40,551 bases of DNA from JAJDNH01 sp964552395 (GTDB lineage Bacteria; Acidobacteriota; Thermoanaerobaculia; Thermoanaerobaculales; Sulfomarinibacteraceae). The stretch spans positions 1-40,551 of the forward strand of contig CAZKGM010000028.1 in the NCBI GenBank assembly GCA_964552395.1, in the 5' to 3' direction. The notes under the pieces are model-generated. The model saw nothing but the letters and a program-made list of their open reading frames with translations. It made no database searches and had not been told where the DNA came from. Numbering within the stretch: position 1 is the first letter of the stretch; every line of letters begins with the position of its first letter. A program made the position numbers and the translations under genes. This document shows, piece after piece, positions 32,716 to 40,551 of the stretch.

Positions 32716-34649
32716 GGCTGCCGTCCGAGCCAGGTTTGCGGTCCGGCAGACGAGCGTCTCGGCTGCTTGAGCCGGGTCACGATTGGGCGCCCGTCTCGGT
32801 AGACGAGACGGTAGGCCGACCGCTCGGGGTGCATTGCCATGAGCTTGAAGTCCCGCGCCGGTCCGAGGTCGCGCACGTACAGCACGTCGTCGTCCAGCTC
32901 GGGGGAGTTGTTCCTCCTGCCGGCGACCCAGCTCTTCGGGGCGTCCGGGTTGAGGTAGTACGGCATGAACACCAAGCCGTTGCGGACGGCCTCGGCGGCG
33001 AGGAGGCGGTACGGCTCGGAGACGGAGCTCCCCAGTGTTTGCAGCGCCTGCAGCTGGACCGGCCAGAAGGTGAGAGCCGCCACACCGAGAAACGCCGCGG
33101 CCGTAGCCCCCGGCAGCCGCCTCCGCGCCTCGTGCGGAGCGGCCTGGAGCCGCTCGCCGAGTGTGCCGAGACCCAACGCGGAGAGCACAACGAGTGGCAG
33201 CAGCAGCAGGTAGTAGTTCACCGGGCCGGTGTCGGAGATGCCGGGCCAGAAGTAGAAGAAGTAGAGAACCACCGTCGCCGCCGACGCGACCAGGAACACG
33301 CGCGTCCAGGCCCGGTGACGAGTGGACCACGCACCCACGATTGCGGGGAGGAGGGAGATCGCCGAGCCGAACAGCCAGAAGTCGGTCCGTAGGAGGTTGA
33401 CCAGGGTGTTGCGGAGGCCCAGCGCCGGCGTGTGCTTGATCCCCCACAGAAAGGTGCCGAAGCCGAACGGGGTCCTGACGCCCAGCTGGGCCGCCTTGCC
33501 GCCCCACAGGGCCTGGTAGCCGGTGACCAGCCAGCCGCCGTTCTGCAGCTTGTTCAGAGTCAGGAAGATGGCGATGATGACCAGGCCGCCGGCCGCCAGG
33601 GCCGCCGCCTTCCCGATCGCCCCGGGCGAACGGCGAACCGGGCCCAGAAGCAGGTAGGCGTAGACCGGGAACAGAAACACGGTGGCGGAGGGCGGGTGGA
33701 CGAGGAACGCCAGACCGCCGGCCGCCGAGGCCAGGAACGCGGCGCCGAGTCCGCCCTCGCCGGAGCCGACACGCAGGGCCGCCCAGATGGCGAGGCTGAC
33801 GAAGAACAGCGAGCTCGGTCCCGGGAGCAGGGTCGATGAGGTCAGGATGAAGAACGGGGAAGCGCACAGCAGAAGGGCCGCGAGGCGACCCGTGCGCTCG
33901 TCGCCGAGCTCGCAACCGATGCCGAGAATCAGGGGCAGTGTGGCCGCGGCCAGCAGCGAGGGGATCAGCCGGGGCGCGCCGAGCAGCACGCCGAAGGCGA
34001 GAAGAGCTGGGTGGCCCGCCGGGTACTGGCCGTAGAAGCGGCCATTGTTGACGACGAAGATGTTGTCGAAGAACTCGCGGGGCTCGGGGCTGTCCACGTA
34101 CAGCTTGCCCTGTGCGAAGATCCGTGCCTGCAGCAGGTACACCCCCTCGTCGTCGGTGATCGGGGAGTGGTGCAGCACGTGGGAGCCGATCAGCTGGGTC
34201 GACACGACGACTGCCGCCATCAGTATGCCCAGGAAGAGGCGACGGTTGGTGGCGAACAGAAACCCCGTGACCGACCGCCACAGCGTTTCTGGTGCGAGGA
34301 TACGGATCCCGTGGCTGAGGGCGGCAATCGCGCCCACGCCCGCAGTGGCCAGCACGAGCAGGAAGGCGGCCTCCCGGGGCGCAATCTGGCTCGCCCAGCT
34401 GATGCCGTTGGAGAGGTTGGTGCCGTAGCGGCGCAGCTGCGACCAACCGCCCAGAGCTCGCCCGGCGGCGGGCACCACCGCGACACAGGCGGCGCACACG
34501 GCGATCGCGATCAGCGCGGGAGCGCGGCGCGGGGCATCGAGTGCGGCACCCGTTGGTTGCTGGCGTCGGGGGGTGGGCCGCTTGCCTGGACGGTGTCTTT
34601 TCGAGGTGTGCTTGCGATCTCCGCGCCCGAACGTGGCGGAGGTGCTCAC
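32712..34649 (-). CDS. GT-C membrane glycosyltransferase (GT39/ArnT-like)
   Basis: 645 aa. A basic cytoplasmic N-terminus (residues 1-42) is followed by about 11-12 membrane helices. The first large extracytoplasmic loop carries HSPITDDEGVYLLQAR (D166, D167, E168), the acidic catalytic motif of GT-C enzymes that use polyprenyl-phosphate sugars, and is followed by the GQYPAGHPALLAFG segment typical of this family. A soluble C-terminal domain (about 520-645) is probably periplasmic. Sugar and acceptor are unknown. It starts with a GTG overlapping the upstream stop (GTGA) and ends overlapping the UbiA gene (GTGA), so the three are tightly coupled. Confidence 0.88.
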   Translation of the reverse strand: MSTSATFGRGDRKHTSKRHRPGKRPTPRRQQPTGAALDAPRRAPALIAIAVCAACVAVVPAAGRALGGWSQLRRYGTNLSNGISWASQIAPREAAFLLVLATAGVGAIAALSHGIRILAPETLWRSVTGFLFATNRRLFLGILMAAVVVSTQLIGSHVLHHSPITDDEGVYLLQARIFAQGKLYVDSPEPREFFDNIFVVNNGRFYGQYPAGHPALLAFGVLLGAPRLIPSLLAAATLPLILGIGCELGDERTGRLAALLLCASPFFILTSSTLLPGPSSLFFVSLAIWAALRVGSGEGGLGAAFLASAAGGLAFLVHPPSATVFLFPVYAYLLLGPVRRSPGAIGKAAALAAGGLVIIAIFLTLNKLQNGGWLVTGYQALWGGKAAQLGVRTPFGFGTFLWGIKHTPALGLRNTLVNLLRTDFWLFGSAISLLPAIVGAWSTRHRAWTRVFLVASAATVVLYFFYFWPGISDTGPVNYYLLLLPLVVLSALGLGTLGERLQAAPHEARRRLPGATAAAFLGVAALTFWPVQLQALQTLGSSVSEPYRLLAAEAVRNGLVFMPYYLNPDAPKSWVAGRRNNSPELDDDVLYVRDLGPARDFKLMAMHPERSAYRLVYRDGRPIVTRLKQPRRSSAGPQTWLGRQP

Positions 34650-36064
34650 TTCAGGTAACCGAGGCTCCGCATCTGCTTCTCGCGCTCGGCGGAGATGGCT
34701 GCAGCGCGGGGTGGTTGCTTGGGCTTGGGCAGCGAGCGGACAAGGTCGGCGAGCTCGGTGTACAGAGTACGAGCTTCCTGCGCGTCCTGGCTGCTCAGGT
34801 TCTGTTTCTCATGGAAGTCGTCCTGAAGGTCGTAGAGCTTCTCGGCCTTGGTCTCGGTGTTGAAGATGAGCTTGAAGCGGCTCGTGATCAGGGCGAGCTG
34901 ACGCGGCTTGTCCTCGAACCGGTCGAGGTCCGCCAGCAGGGGGTGAGGGGGCAGCGGCTTGCTAGAGACGAGGGCCGTCCACAGCGAGCGCCCCTGCCAG
35001 CTGGCCGGTATCTTCCCCCCGGCCGCCTCGACCAGTGTGGGCGGCAGGTCGAGGAGGCTGACCGGCTCTGCTCGGGTGGCCGCCGGTCCGCCGCCGGGGA
35101 GGCGAACGATGAGCGGCACACGAACGGTCTCGTTGTAGAGATCGACGCCGTGGCCGAGCCGGCCGTGATCCCAGAACTCCTCGCCGTGGTCCGCACTGAC
35201 CACCAGGAGGTACGTTGCCAGCTCCGGGACCTGCTGTAGCAGCGTCTGGAACGAGGTGTCCCAGTAGCGGATCTCGGCGTCGTAGAGCCCCTTCCCGACC
35301 ACCAAGAAGCGCTTCCGGTTACGGTTGATCTCGGGCGGGGCCTTGGGCCAGGTGTGCATGATCTCTCCGATGAGCTGGAGCTCATGCGGAGTCGGGTTGC
35401 TGCCGAACCGGCTCGACCAGGGCTGACGCCAGTGGTACGGGTAATGGGGATCGAAGTAGTGCAGCCACACGAACACCGGCCCGGGTGCAGAACGGATCGC
35501 GTCCGCCCAGCCGCGAACGATGGCGTTGACCTGATCGGCAGTGCCGATCCCGATGCACTTGAAGTGATCGAAGCCGCGGGCGAACCCGTGCTCGCGATCC
35601 AGGTGCCCGTTGGCGGTGACGCCGAAGGTGCTGTAGCCGGCGGCCTTGAGCGCCTCGGCCAGGCGCGGGAGGTCGTCCGGGATGACCTCCTGCTCGAACA
35701 CGTGGCCGCCGCGGATGACCCCGTGCACCACGCCGTGGGTGGCCGGGTAGACGCCTGTCAGAAACGACGTGACGGACGGTACGGTCCACGACGAGGTACT
35801 GTACGCGCGCGTCCACACCGTGGCGTTCTGGGCGAGAGAGGTCAGGTACGGTGCCGTGGGGCGTTCGTACCCGTACACCTGGAGGTGATCGGCGCGCATC
35901 GTGTCGACCGTCACTAGCAATATCGAAGGATGAGCAGGTTCGTGGGAGGTTTCGACCGCCGGACCCGCCGCCGCGTTGCCTCCGAAAAGCAGGACCATGA
36001 TGCCCGCGCACCATGCGATTGCGGCCCACGCCGGTGGCCGCAAGATTCCGTGTGCTCTTCTCAC
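34646..36064 (-). CDS. Alkaline-phosphatase-superfamily enzyme (sulfatase-like), probably a phosphotransferase or hydrolase
   Basis: 472 aa. A hydrophobic N-terminus (residues 13-35) acts as signal or anchor. Metal-site motifs are VTVDTMRADHL (D54) and SADHGEEFWDHG (around residue 291). The nucleophile region reads SSWTVPSVTSFLTG: Thr94 occupies the position of the sulfatase Cys/Ser, and the CxPxR arginine is absent. Formylglycine-type sulfatase activity is therefore unlikely; a threonine nucleophile recalls phosphoethanolamine and phosphoglycerol transferases. I chose the GTG at 36064 because GGAGGGG lies 8 nt upstream. It is the first gene of the unit and overlaps the glycosyltransferase gene by 4 bp. 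Confidence 0.87.
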   Translation of the reverse strand: MRRAHGILRPPAWAAIAWCAGIMVLLFGGNAAAGPAVETSHEPAHPSILLVTVDTMRADHLQVYGYERPTAPYLTSLAQNATVWTRAYSTSSWTVPSVTSFLTGVYPATHGVVHGVIRGGHVFEQEVIPDDLPRLAEALKAAGYSTFGVTANGHLDREHGFARGFDHFKCIGIGTADQVNAIVRGWADAIRSAPGPVFVWLHYFDPHYPYHWRQPWSSRFGSNPTPHELQLIGEIMHTWPKAPPEINRNRKRFLVVGKGLYDAEIRYWDTSFQTLLQQVPELATYLLVVSADHGEEFWDHGRLGHGVDLYNETVRVPLIVRLPGGGPAATRAEPVSLLDLPPTLVEAAGGKIPASWQGRSLWTALVSSKPLPPHPLLADLDRFEDKPRQLALITSRFKLIFNTETKAEKLYDLQDDFHEKQNLSSQDAQEARTLYTELADLVRSLPKPKQPPRAAAISAEREKQMRSLGYLK

Positions 36065-36084
36065 CAGGTTCCCCTCCGCGTGGT

Positions 36085-36090
36085 AGTATA
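36085..36090 (-). promoter_or_regulatory. Candidate -10 box of the sulfatase-like/GT-C/UbiA unit
   Basis: TATACT on the minus strand, 20 bp before the GTG start, would give a very short leader starting near the ribosome binding site. No good -35 box is present at 16-18 bp. A TATATT at 36139-36144 on the plus strand is the matching candidate for the divergent unit. Confidence 0.35.
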
Positions 36091-36240
36091 CACCGACCCT
36101 ACGTAATGAGACCCAGGATCGATTCGCCTCTTGCATGGTATATTCGCGTGCGCGTGACACGGAGTCGCAAGCGTTCCACCAGAAAGCCAGCGGCCGGCCG
36201 TACGGCGTCAACGCGCCGAACGAAGCCCGAAGACGCCGGT

Positions 36241-37716
36241 ATGTCGCTGCGGCGCAAGCGGGCCGGCTCGGGCGAGGGCGGCTGGGGTCGGGCGGATGTG
36301 TGGTTCACCGTCGTGACGGCCATCGGCGCACTGCTGCTCTACGGCCGTGCTCTGGCGGCGCCGATGTTCTGGGACGACTACGTTCATCTCTGGGTGATCG
36401 GGCGCGTTCCCTGGAGCTGGTTCCTCGGTCACGGGATGCTGAAGGTCTACTTCAGGCCGCTCGGCGGGCTCGTGTGGTGGGTTGCGGGCCGTCTCTTCGG
36501 CTCGGCTCCGCTGCCACTGCACGTGGTGAACCTGATCCTGCTCGGTGCGATCGCGGTCCTGCTGTACCGGCTCGGGCGCCGGCTCGGGGGGAGTGAGAAG
36601 GTGTCTGCTGCGGCGGCCCTGCTGGCGGTGGCGAACCCGATCACGGCGGCGACGGTGGTGTGGGCGGCCAACCTCTACTCCATGCTGTGTGTCACGCTGG
36701 CCCTGGCGGCAGTTGATCTGGCCCTCGACCTGGACGGCGGATGGTCGGGCTGGGCGCCGGCGGCGCTTCTTGGACTCTCGACGCTGGCCAAGGAGGAGGC
36801 GGTGGTGTTCCTGCCCGCCGTGGTCTACGCCACCTGGTGCGGGCGAGGCCGACCGCGGGACCGCGTGCTTCACGCCGCCGGGGTGGTGGCGGCGGTGGCT
36901 GCCGCTCTTGCCTGGCGGGAGGCCGTGCTCGGAGGGTTCGGCGGAGTCGCAAACCTGTCGTCACTCGTTGCGCCGCAGACTCTGGTCGGCGGTCTCTTGG
37001 CGGCAGGGTCGGTGGCCGTGCTCTGGCTCTCGTGGTCGAGCACCTGGTGGCGGTTGGGGCTGCTGCTGGTCGCTCCGACCGCCGCGCTCTCGGCGCTCAT
37101 GGCGTTGTCGATCCCCAAGGATCCCCATGGAGTCTACCTGCGTCTGTTCTTCGCTCTGGTCGTGGTTAGCACCGTCCTCGTCGGGGCAGGTCTCGCACGT
37201 GCTTCTGCGCTTTCGGAAGCGGCTCGGAACGCGACTGCCGCGGCAATGGTCCTCGCCCTCGCGGGGGGAGGCTGGCTGGCCGCCGGCAGGGTCGGCAGGT
37301 GGGTCCAAGTAGCCGGAGCCAGCGAGGCGCTGGTGGAACGAACCTGCCGCGCCCTCGAGGCGCAGGGCCTCGGCGCTGCGGGGCCGGTGTGGGTCGAGGG
37401 CGCCGGGGACGAGATCTCCCTCGACGCCGCCGTCAAGCTGCGTCACCCGGAGTGGAGCCAGGGGCTCGTGGTACTGCGGCCCGTCGGCATCAACTTTGTC
37501 GTCACCTCGGCGCCGATGTGGAGCCGGGTGGAGCCTCTGCTGGCGCTGTGGAGGGTCCCGGGCAACCCCGCGCACATCGGTGAATGGCGGCTCGGAGCGG
37601 GCTTTGGCCGGCGCCCGCGGTGGCTTGCGGCGAGGGCCGGACTTGCCCGGGAACCGGTCATTCAGGTTGGCGCCGGCATCACCGGCGCCCGGCCCGCCCG
37701 CGGGGACGGGTCGTGA
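36241..37716 (+). CDS. GT-C-like polytopic membrane protein
   Basis: 491 aa from the ATG at 36241. After a short basic N-terminus come about 10-11 hydrophobic helices. The first loop holds MFWDDYVHLW (an Asp pair where GT-C enzymes have their acidic motif) and the next VYFRPLGGLVWW, the FRPL motif of many GT-C/TMTC-like proteins. A soluble C-terminal part of about 120 residues follows. It is likely a glycosyltransferase using a lipid-linked donor, but less certain than the protein at 32712-34649. The start is unclear: no ribosome binding site precedes 36241, and in-frame GTGs at 36148/36154 would add an Arg/Lys-rich leader like that of the other GT-C protein. Its stop overlaps the next gene (GTGA). 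Confidence 0.78.
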   Translation: MSLRRKRAGSGEGGWGRADVWFTVVTAIGALLLYGRALAAPMFWDDYVHLWVIGRVPWSWFLGHGMLKVYFRPLGGLVWWVAGRLFGSAPLPLHVVNLILLGAIAVLLYRLGRRLGGSEKVSAAAALLAVANPITAATVVWAANLYSMLCVTLALAAVDLALDLDGGWSGWAPAALLGLSTLAKEEAVVFLPAVVYATWCGRGRPRDRVLHAAGVVAAVAAALAWREAVLGGFGGVANLSSLVAPQTLVGGLLAAGSVAVLWLSWSSTWWRLGLLLVAPTAALSALMALSIPKDPHGVYLRLFFALVVVSTVLVGAGLARASALSEAARNATAAAMVLALAGGGWLAAGRVGRWVQVAGASEALVERTCRALEAQGLGAAGPVWVEGAGDEISLDAAVKLRHPEWSQGLVVLRPVGINFVVTSAPMWSRVEPLLALWRVPGNPAHIGEWRLGAGFGRRPRWLAARAGLAREPVIQVGAGITGARPARGDGS

Positions 37717-38870
37717 GCCTGAACCGCCGTCGGATCGCGGTCGTCGGCGCGGGCTGTGCGGGAGCGGTCGCGGCGTGGAGGCTGGCGCAGGCCGGCCTAG
37801 CGCCGGTCCTCCTCGACAAGGACCCTACCCCCGGCGTCAGTGCGGCGTGCGGCGGCGTGATGCTGCACGCGCTCTACCGCCGGCTCGAGCTGCCGCCGGA
37901 CCTGATCGACGGCGAGGTAACGAGCCTGCGGCTGTTCGAAGGGGGCCGCTGTGACCGGCTTGAATTCCGGCGGCCGGTGTTCATCAACTTCGACCGTTGC
38001 CGGTTCGACGCCTTCTTGGCGGAGCGGGCGGTGGGCGCGGGAGCCCGGCTCCACTCCGGATGTCGTGTTGTCGGCTGGGACCCTGCCAGCGGCGAGCTGA
38101 GGTGGAGGCGCAACGGCGCCGACGAAAGGGAGCCCTTCGACCAGGTAGTTTTCGCCGACGGTTTCAGCAGCGTGGCGCGGTCCGCCGGAATCGGGATCGA
38201 CGGCGACACGCCAATGGCCTCCGCAATCTACCGCGAGCTTCAGAACGACGAGGAACGGAGCCACGAGGTCGACTTCATGCTCGATCTCGAGGACGAGGAC
38301 CCGGGCTACTTCTGGGTGTTTCCCAAGCGCGGCTTGGTCCAGGTCGGGGTGGGGAGGTTCCACGGCGAGCGCCGCGAGCCGCTGCGACGTCTACTCGATC
38401 GCTTCATCGCGGAGCGTGCGGAGCTGAAGTCGCTGCCGTGCTCCCGGACCCGCGGCGGCGGCATTCCGTTCGCCGTTGCTCGCCGCCTCGGCCGGCCGGG
38501 GGGGCTGGTTGTCGGCGATGCCGCGGGCCTCGTCAACCCGGTCACCGGAGGGGGCCTGGTGTACGCGGTGTTGAGCGCCGAGATGGCGGCGCGGGCGATC
38601 GTCGAGGGTGCGGCGGGAGGCAGGGAGCGGGGGTGGGCGGCCGCTCGCTACCATCGGCTCATGGTCCGGTCCGTCCACTACTGGTGGCTCACCAGCCTCG
38701 GCCTGGTCTTCCGCCGGATCAGGCGCCAGGTCGCACTCGGCCACAGGACCGACTTCAAGCGCCTGTTTCTGATATACGCGGTGATCCTGCCGCGCCTGAC
38801 CCCGGCGGCGCGCTCGATCACGCTCGCCATGCGCGAGCCACGGCCGGCGGTCGTGTCGAGGCGGGTCTGA
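37713..38870 (+). CDS. Geranylgeranyl reductase family flavoprotein
   Basis: 385 aa. An N-terminal FAD-binding VVGAGCAGAVAAWRLA is followed by ACGGVM (about residue 45, the CGG-type motif of the family) and the hallmark YxWxFPK sequence YFWVFPK (starting near residue 199). The second FAD motif is VVGDAAGLVNPVTGGGL (about 266). Family members reduce isoprenoid double bonds in archaeal lipids, menaquinone side chains or chlorophyll. The C-terminal ~70 residues are basic and partly hydrophobic, which suggests membrane association. The GTG at 37713 overlaps the previous stop by 4 bp. The UbiA prenyltransferase in the divergent unit is its probable pathway partner. Confidence 0.87.
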   Translation: MSLNRRRIAVVGAGCAGAVAAWRLAQAGLAPVLLDKDPTPGVSAACGGVMLHALYRRLELPPDLIDGEVTSLRLFEGGRCDRLEFRRPVFINFDRCRFDAFLAERAVGAGARLHSGCRVVGWDPASGELRWRRNGADEREPFDQVVFADGFSSVARSAGIGIDGDTPMASAIYRELQNDEERSHEVDFMLDLEDEDPGYFWVFPKRGLVQVGVGRFHGERREPLRRLLDRFIAERAELKSLPCSRTRGGGIPFAVARRLGRPGGLVVGDAAGLVNPVTGGGLVYAVLSAEMAARAIVEGAAGGRERGWAAARYHRLMVRSVHYWWLTSLGLVFRRIRRQVALGHRTDFKRLFLIYAVILPRLTPAARSITLAMREPRPAVVSRRV

Positions 38871-38896
38871 CCGCCACCCCACCAAGGGGAATCGGG

Positions 38897-39187
38897 TCAA
38901 CCCCGGTCTGCGTCCACCAGCCCCTCGAGGTAGCCCTCGTCGGCCAGGGCCGGCTCGCTGATATGGCCGCGCTCGGCGTTGGCTTGGTTCCACTCGGTGA
39001 CCGTTGTCAGCGCGTTCGGGTTGCGCGCCCAGGCGCGGCGCGAGACGCCGCTCATGGCGTTCCACTCGAGGGCGGTGGCGAGGATCGGGTCGACCCGCGG
39101 CAAGCCGTCCAGGACGAGGCCGAAGCCGCTGTTGATCGCCTTGCCGGTGCCGACCCCGCCGCCGTTGGAGAGCACCGCCATGGTCAT
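38897..39187 (-). pseudogene. C-terminal fragment resembling urocanate hydratase (long form)
   Basis: The 96 residues NGGGVGTGKAINSGFGLVLD...RVDPILATALEWNAMSGVSR...WARNPNALTTV...YLEGLVD match, from memory of the family, the end of long-form HutU. The reading frame continues upstream only to a TGA near 39255 and carries no recognisable urocanase N-terminus, NAD site or start signal. It is therefore a truncated remnant. It is convergent with the reductase gene, and its broken end lies about 200 bp from the broken Sel1 copy. Confidence 0.55.
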
Positions 39188-39390
39188 GCCGCGGGCGGAA
39201 TCGGCATGCAGAGGGGGTAGACCGAGGGATTGCGGGGCAGGGACGGGCAGACTTCATCTGCTGCGCAGCTCTTCAAGCGGTCTGGAGGGCGGACCGCAAG
39301 GCCCGTCATCGATGGTTGGGGGGTAGCCGGACGAACCTCGGACGGCCCTGTGTCAGGCCGCTGCTGGTGGATGCGGCACACGCACCTCGA

Positions 39391-40471
39391 TCAGTGGAGC
39401 CCTTTGCAGACCTTTTCGACGTCAACGTTGTCGCCCAGCATCTGCTTGGCCTGCGGCAGGCCGAGACGGGCGCCCCTGCAGTACCACCTCTTGGCTTCCT
39501 CGAGGTCCTTGGAAACGCCGTAACCGTTGGCGTACAGGTTGCCCGCCGCGAACATAGCAGTGGCGTTGCCGTCGGCGGCGGCCTTCCTGTACCACTCCAT
39601 GGCCTTGGAGTAGTCCTGCTGGACTCCGTTCCCGTTGTCGTACATGACGCCGACGGCGTACTCGGCCTCGACGAACCCCTGGTTGGCGGCCTTCGAGATC
39701 AGCTCGAACGACTTGTTGGCGTCCCTCTCCACGCCGCGTCCCGAGGCGTAATGCATGCCGAGCTGATACTGGGCACGGGCAAAGCCGTGGTTGGCAGCCT
39801 TGGTGTAGAGCTCAACCGCCTTCGCCTGGTCCTCGGGGACTCCCTGCCCGTGCTCGTACAGCCACCCGAGGTCGTACTGGGCGCGTGCCATGCCCTGGTC
39901 GGCGGCGTTGCGGAACCAGACCGCGGCCTCTTTCTTGTCCGCCTTGAGCCCGCCCTCGCCGTTGGCGTACGCCTTGCCGAGGTCGTACTCCGCCTGGGCG
40001 TAACCGAGCTCGGCCGCTTTGCGGACCTTGGCCAGCGCCTCCGGAGAGTCCGGCTTGAGCCCGTGGGCCGGATTGGGCGTTCCGAGCTTATAGATAGCCT
40101 GGAGGTTTCCGTTCCTTCGGGTCCTTCTCGATGCCGTTGCCCTTGAGATAGGCAATGCCCAGGTTGTACTGCGCCTTGGCATGGCCGAGCTCGGCGGCCT
40201 TCCGGTACCACGTCAAGGCCAGCCCCTGGTCCTGCGGAGCTCCCTGTCCCGTCGCGTAGAGGTACCCCAGGCGGAACTGGGCCTCCGGGTCTCCTTGGGA
40301 CGCCAGTCGACGCCAAAGCTCCAGCGCCTCCTGGTAGCGGCCGGCCTGATAGGCCGCGAGCCCCTGCTTGAGCGGTGTGCTCTCCTTCGTCTGCGGGGTG
40401 GCCAAAGCCAGAGCGGGAGCAAGGAGCAGGAGCGTGATGGGGGTGAGAGTCCGGCGGGTTAGAGCCTTCAT
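39391..40471 (-). pseudogene. Broken duplicate of the Sel1-repeat gene at 25013-26341
   Basis: It begins with the same signal peptide, ribosome binding site and first repeats, nearly identical to the intact gene. A 248-bp deletion (equivalent to 25737-25984) then shifts the frame: the N-terminal part ends at ...KDPKERKPPGYL, and the C-terminal part continues in another frame to a stop at 39391. A TTC microhomology is at the junction. About 95 bp beside the junction (40017-40111) carry around 16 substitutions, whereas the remaining ~1 kb is almost unchanged. Confidence 0.88.
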
Positions 40472-40498
40472 GGGTGGCACCTCCTTGGCGCTAACGAG
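39391..40498 (-). repeat. Direct repeat, deleted member
   Basis: Second member of the repeat pair with 25013-26368, in the same orientation and about 14 kb away. It ends at the same base upstream of the start codon (…CTAACGAG at 40498). The remaining 53 bp of the window show nothing recognisable. Confidence 0.9.
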
Positions 40499-40551
40499 TT
40501 CCCATCCGGAATGGCTGGTTTCAGCGGGCGGTTGTGGCGAGGCTGCGCGGG

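Noticed and set aside
31834..34497. An 887-aa open frame covering the UbiA gene and most of the GT-C gene
   Set aside because: Only the last 293 codons look like a membrane protein; the upstream part is Arg/Pro-rich shadow of the GT-C gene, which is real in another frame.

Overview
The window is a GC-rich stretch of bacterial chromosome with densely packed genes, frequent 4-bp ATGA/GTGA overlaps and strong AGGAGG ribosome binding sites. I infer a Gram-negative-type, possibly anaerobic or microaerophilic bacterium; Acidobacteriota (Thermoanaerobaculia-like) would fit the mix of NfnAB, fused NuoCD, single-domain SLH proteins, Sel1-repeat proteins and TGACGGAG octamer repeats, but no taxonomic marker settles this. 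There is no phage, IS transposase, CRISPR or rRNA. One tRNA (Leu, CAA) is present.

Region 0.3-9.1 kb (mostly minus strand): a housekeeping run of a DUF465 protein, phosphatidylserine decarboxylase, phosphatidylserine synthase, a degenerate aspartate-semialdehyde-dehydrogenase-like protein and dipeptidase PepD. It is preceded by a small complex I set (nuoB, fused nuoCD, nuoI) divergent from a rubrerythrin-like diiron protein, then a sugar-nucleotide epimerase. Region 9.1-19.2 kb: 3-methyladenine glycosylase, a membrane GAF-GGDEF protein, NfnA/NfnB, a DUF4388 protein, an FmdB zinc ribbon, an ArsR regulator with a well-formed promoter/operator, a HIT protein and an MscS channel. Region 19.2-24.9 kb: tRNA-Leu, a dispersed 156-bp repeat (second copy directly behind pepD), an exported protein carrying a pseudopilin-like C-terminus, and a heterodimeric ABC exporter with one degenerate ATP site.

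Region 25.0-31.6 kb (minus strand) is accessory: two secreted Sel1-repeat proteins bracket a tandem family of exported proteins ending in one cysteine-containing SLH domain (slhA, slhB, a remnant slhC, and slhD). slhA and slhB share a 22-nt hairpin immediately before the ribosome binding site, with compensatory base changes. Region 31.8-38.9 kb has two divergent, translationally coupled units: an alkaline-phosphatase-superfamily enzyme, a GT-C glycosyltransferase and a UbiA prenyltransferase with a degenerate Asp motif on one side; a second GT-C-like membrane protein and a geranylgeranyl-reductase-family flavoprotein on the other. Together they look like a polyprenyl-lipid or glycolipid modification locus whose product is unknown.

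Region 38.9-40.5 kb holds two gene remnants: a urocanase C-terminal fragment, and a recent duplicate of the first Sel1 gene broken by a 248-bp internal deletion. The duplicate forms a 14-kb-spaced direct repeat around the SLH and lipid loci. Gene symbols slhA-slhD are working labels used only here.
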